Shown here: positions 62,009 through 64,000 of the stretch, piece after piece | Position numbering within the stretch: the first letter of the stretch is position 1 | Layout of the letters: each line of letters starts with the position of its first letter | Source: Peltaster fructicola | Lineage: Eukaryota; Ascomycota; Dothideomycetes | Direction: 5' to 3' | Length of the DNA stretch: 64,000 nucleotides | Assembly: GCA_001592805.2 (NCBI GenBank) | Contig: CP051142.1 | Location: 248,001-312,000 of the forward strand | Made by a program: the position numbers and the translations under genes | The notes under the pieces: generated by a model | What the model saw: only the letters and a program-made list of their open reading frames with translations | Told to the model about the DNA's origin: nothing | Databases searched by the model: none

Positions 62009-63544
62009 ATGGACGAAGAAAGCATCGCGACGTTTTGTAGCTTCACTTCTGCCACACCAGAGAAAGCTCAGCAATACCTCACACTCACAGACGGAAATGT
62101 CGAGCACGCTGTAGAACTCTATTTCAACGATCCTAATCTTGCTCCCGCCTCGAACACAGCTCGCCCAGCAGCATCAAGTCGCGAAGACCCTATTACGATC
62201 GACGATGACGATGATGACGATCTACAAGAGGTCGGCAGCCGATCAGTACCACAGGCAGCAAGTTATGATGACGACGAGGCTATGGCACGACGACTGCAAG
62301 AGGAGATGTATGGTGGTGCTGGTGGAAGAGGCGATGATGAGATCAGAGCTCCGATAGCACGCACGACCGAGACACTGGTGGGTCCAGACAGTGACTGGCA
62401 GGATGATCCAAACCAGATGCGAGCAGCGATCGCAGAACAGATGATGGCACGACAGCGACGACGAGCAGCTCCGGGCATATTCAACCAGCGTGAGAATGCC
62501 TCGATATGGACAAACGACAATCCACACGATCCTGAAGCACATCGCCGAGCACTGGCTCGCGCAACCGGCGGCGCTTCTGAACAGACCGCAAAGTCAAACC
62601 TACTCGCCGACCTCTTCCGACCACCCTTCGATCTCATCTCACCACTCGCATTCTCGGCTGCTCGCGATGAAGGCAAAGAGAATGAGAAATGGCTGCTGGT
62701 TAACGTCCAGGATCCAAGCATCTTCGACTGTCAGGTACTAAATCGTGACATCTGGAAGAACGAGTCCATCCGCGAGACTGTCAAGGAACACTTCATCTTC
62801 CTCCAGTACCAGAAGGATGACCCACGTGGTCAAGACTACGTCAATTACTACTTCAATAATATGCGAGATAATGACGATGCTTACCCACACATTGCCATCG
62901 TCGATCCACGAACAGGCGAACAGGTCAAGACGTGGTCGGGAGCACCAGCACCGAAAGCTCTCGAATTCTTGTCAGAGCTGCATGAGTTCCTTGATAGATA
63001 CAGTCTTAATATGACCAGGAAGAATCCAGTGCAAGCCAAACGCAAGGAGCGCCAGAAGGACGTCACTCAGATGTCAGAGCAAGAGATGCTTGACATGGCC
63101 TTGAAGAACAGCATGGGCGAGGGCTCGAGCAAGAGTAAGGAGGTTGATCCAGATTCTCTCACCAAGGCTGCCGACTCGAGTAGCACATCTACCACAGGAC
63201 CTGACATGATGGACGTCACACCGACAGAGGAAGAGACTAAGGACACACCGTTTGCACGCATCTCCTCGAACAATGACCATGAGGAGCCTACATCTACAGA
63301 TCCGAAGGAGACCACACGTATACAGTTCAGATATTCCGGCGGTCGGGTAGTCCGTCGCTTCTTACTCACAGATCCGGTCCGACGCATATACGAGTGGCTG
63401 AAGGCATCACCTGTGGAAGGTCATGTTGGGAAGGACTTCGAGCTCATTGCTATGGGCAAGAATCTCATCGAGCAGCTCGAGTCAAGCATCAATGCTGCTG
63501 GTCTGAAGAATGGCACAGTCATGGTTGAGTACATTGATGCATAG
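62009..63544 (+). CDS. UBX5: UBA-UAS-UBX protein, Ubx5/UBXN7-like Cdc48 adaptor
   Basis: A substrate adaptor linking ubiquitin chains and cullin ligases to the Cdc48/p97 ATPase. Single exon, 511 residues. Domains in order: UBA (~2-45: ESIATFCSFTSATPEKAQQYLTLTDGNVEHAVELYF), an acidic patch (DDDDDDDLQEVG), the UAS thioredoxin-like domain (~195-330: KWLLVNVQDPSIFDCQVLNRDIWKNESIRETVKEHFIFLQYQKDD, YPHIAIVDPRTGEQVKTWSG), a UIM (SEQEMLDMALKNSMGE) and the UBX domain (~430-511: TRIQFRYSGGRVVRRFLLTDPVRRIYEWLK). The UAS lacks the CxxC redox pair, as usual for this subfamily. Domain order is exactly that of Ubx5. Confidence 0.93.
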   Translation: MDEESIATFCSFTSATPEKAQQYLTLTDGNVEHAVELYFNDPNLAPASNTARPAASSREDPITIDDDDDDDLQEVGSRSVPQAASYDDDEAMARRLQEEMYGGAGGRGDDEIRAPIARTTETLVGPDSDWQDDPNQMRAAIAEQMMARQRRRAAPGIFNQRENASIWTNDNPHDPEAHRRALARATGGASEQTAKSNLLADLFRPPFDLISPLAFSAARDEGKENEKWLLVNVQDPSIFDCQVLNRDIWKNESIRETVKEHFIFLQYQKDDPRGQDYVNYYFNNMRDNDDAYPHIAIVDPRTGEQVKTWSGAPAPKALEFLSELHEFLDRYSLNMTRKNPVQAKRKERQKDVTQMSEQEMLDMALKNSMGEGSSKSKEVDPDSLTKAADSSSTSTTGPDMMDVTPTEEETKDTPFARISSNNDHEEPTSTDPKETTRIQFRYSGGRVVRRFLLTDPVRRIYEWLKASPVEGHVGKDFELIAMGKNLIEQLESSINAAGLKNGTVMVEYIDA

Positions 63545-63819
63545 CACGGTGAACCAAGATGTGAATGACCAGCGAAAATGCACAAGCACTCTCATCATGG
63601 AATTAGACAGACTAGTGATGGTAACATGAATATATGAATACATGAGATCAGACGGTGCCTTGCCGTTGTGTTCCACTGGGTGGTTGTCGCGTGAGAGACG
63701 CGATACAGGTGACGTCACGAGCAAGCATCATCGCGTCGTCCCTCTGATAATCCACATGCATTAACGAGCGGCAAGCTTGATCTCACTTACCTGAGCATTT
63801 AGCGATTAGATGGATCAGG

Positions 63820-64000
63820 ATGCCCCCATTCGTGCCGCGAAAGCGTTCACACACACCTGACGAGGAGACAGTTCAGCCAGCAGCCAAGAAACGTGCAGTC
63901 AAGGCTCCAAAGACAAAGTCTCGAGTAAAGCCGACACTCTTTGATGCAGTCGATAGTCCAAGCACCAGGTCTGTCAGCACCGATCAGGCTCACAAGCTGC
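63820..64000 (+). CDS. Start of an unidentified gene, truncated by window end
   Basis: A frame opens at the ATG at 63820 and stays open to the window edge (60 codons): MPPFVPRKRSHTPDEE, then a Lys/Ala-rich stretch (PAAKKRAVKAPKTKSRVKP) and TLFDAVDSPSTRSVSTDQ. The basic, Pro-rich opening suggests a nuclear protein with a disordered N-terminus. An ATG ten bases upstream (63810) is in another phase and soon hits a stop. I cannot name the family from this fragment. Confidence 0.5.
   Translation, partial: MPPFVPRKRSHTPDEETVQPAAKKRAVKAPKTKSRVKPTLFDAVDSPSTRSVSTDQAHKL

Noticed and set aside
1-64000. CRISPR arrays, insertion sequences, viral or transposon remnants
   Set aside because: No direct-repeat/spacer array, terminal inverted repeats, transposase, reverse transcriptase or integrase similarity was seen on either strand.

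Overview
This window is nuclear DNA of a filamentous ascomycete (Pezizomycotina). Dothideomycetes is my best guess, from protein style only and without a search. The evidence is dense protein genes on both strands, short GT-AG introns of about 45-70 nt, short intergenic gaps, and a full set of fungal housekeeping orthologues. There is no sign of bacterial, viral or transposon sequence and no CRISPR array. I joined the exons by hand from splice signals and checked that every model keeps its reading frame across all junctions.

Layout. 1-9 kb: 3' part of a hexokinase/glucokinase, a Naa50-like acetyltransferase, the MICOS subunit Mic19, the beta subunit of the nascent polypeptide-associated complex, a short-chain dehydrogenase, the meiotic kleisin Rec8 and the proteasomal deubiquitinase Ubp6. 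9.5-13.3 kb: a divergent pair for the mitochondrial methylcitrate cycle (2-methylcitrate synthase and 2-methylisocitrate lyase) sharing one 425-bp promoter. 13.3-22 kb: a long Dnf-type lipid flippase between two long gene-poor stretches. 22-30 kb: an ankyrin-like protein, Arp4, Gup1, Cwc15 and exosome Rrp45. 29.6-38 kb: a large disordered protein with a Myb-like segment, V-ATPase subunit F, an NPC2-like sterol carrier and COPI beta-prime (Sec27). 38-48 kb: Has1 helicase, mitochondrial EF-G2 (Mef2), an Mte1/Dbl2-like protein, Isy1 and a Loa1-like acyltransferase. 48-64 kb: a kinesin-14, a secreted laccase, a CAMK-type kinase, tRNA-Val(CAC), Vps17, a Ubx5-like protein and the start of one more gene.

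Most genes have no shared pathway. The real functional pair is methylcitrate synthase with methylisocitrate lyase, which together remove propionyl-CoA in mitochondria. Two spliceosome genes (cwc15, isy1) and several membrane-traffic genes (flippase, SEC27, VPS17, NPC2, VMA7) occur but are scattered.

The most striking anomaly is three single-base frameshifts in otherwise intact, conserved coding sequence (methylcitrate synthase, Has1, laccase). Has1 is essential in yeast, so short-homopolymer sequencing error is the leading explanation. The most interesting biological signal is a four-copy tandem RxS-hydrophobic-acidic repeat in the flippase tail that resembles the Fpk1 flippase-kinase site. 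I did not find a convincing undescribed multi-gene system.
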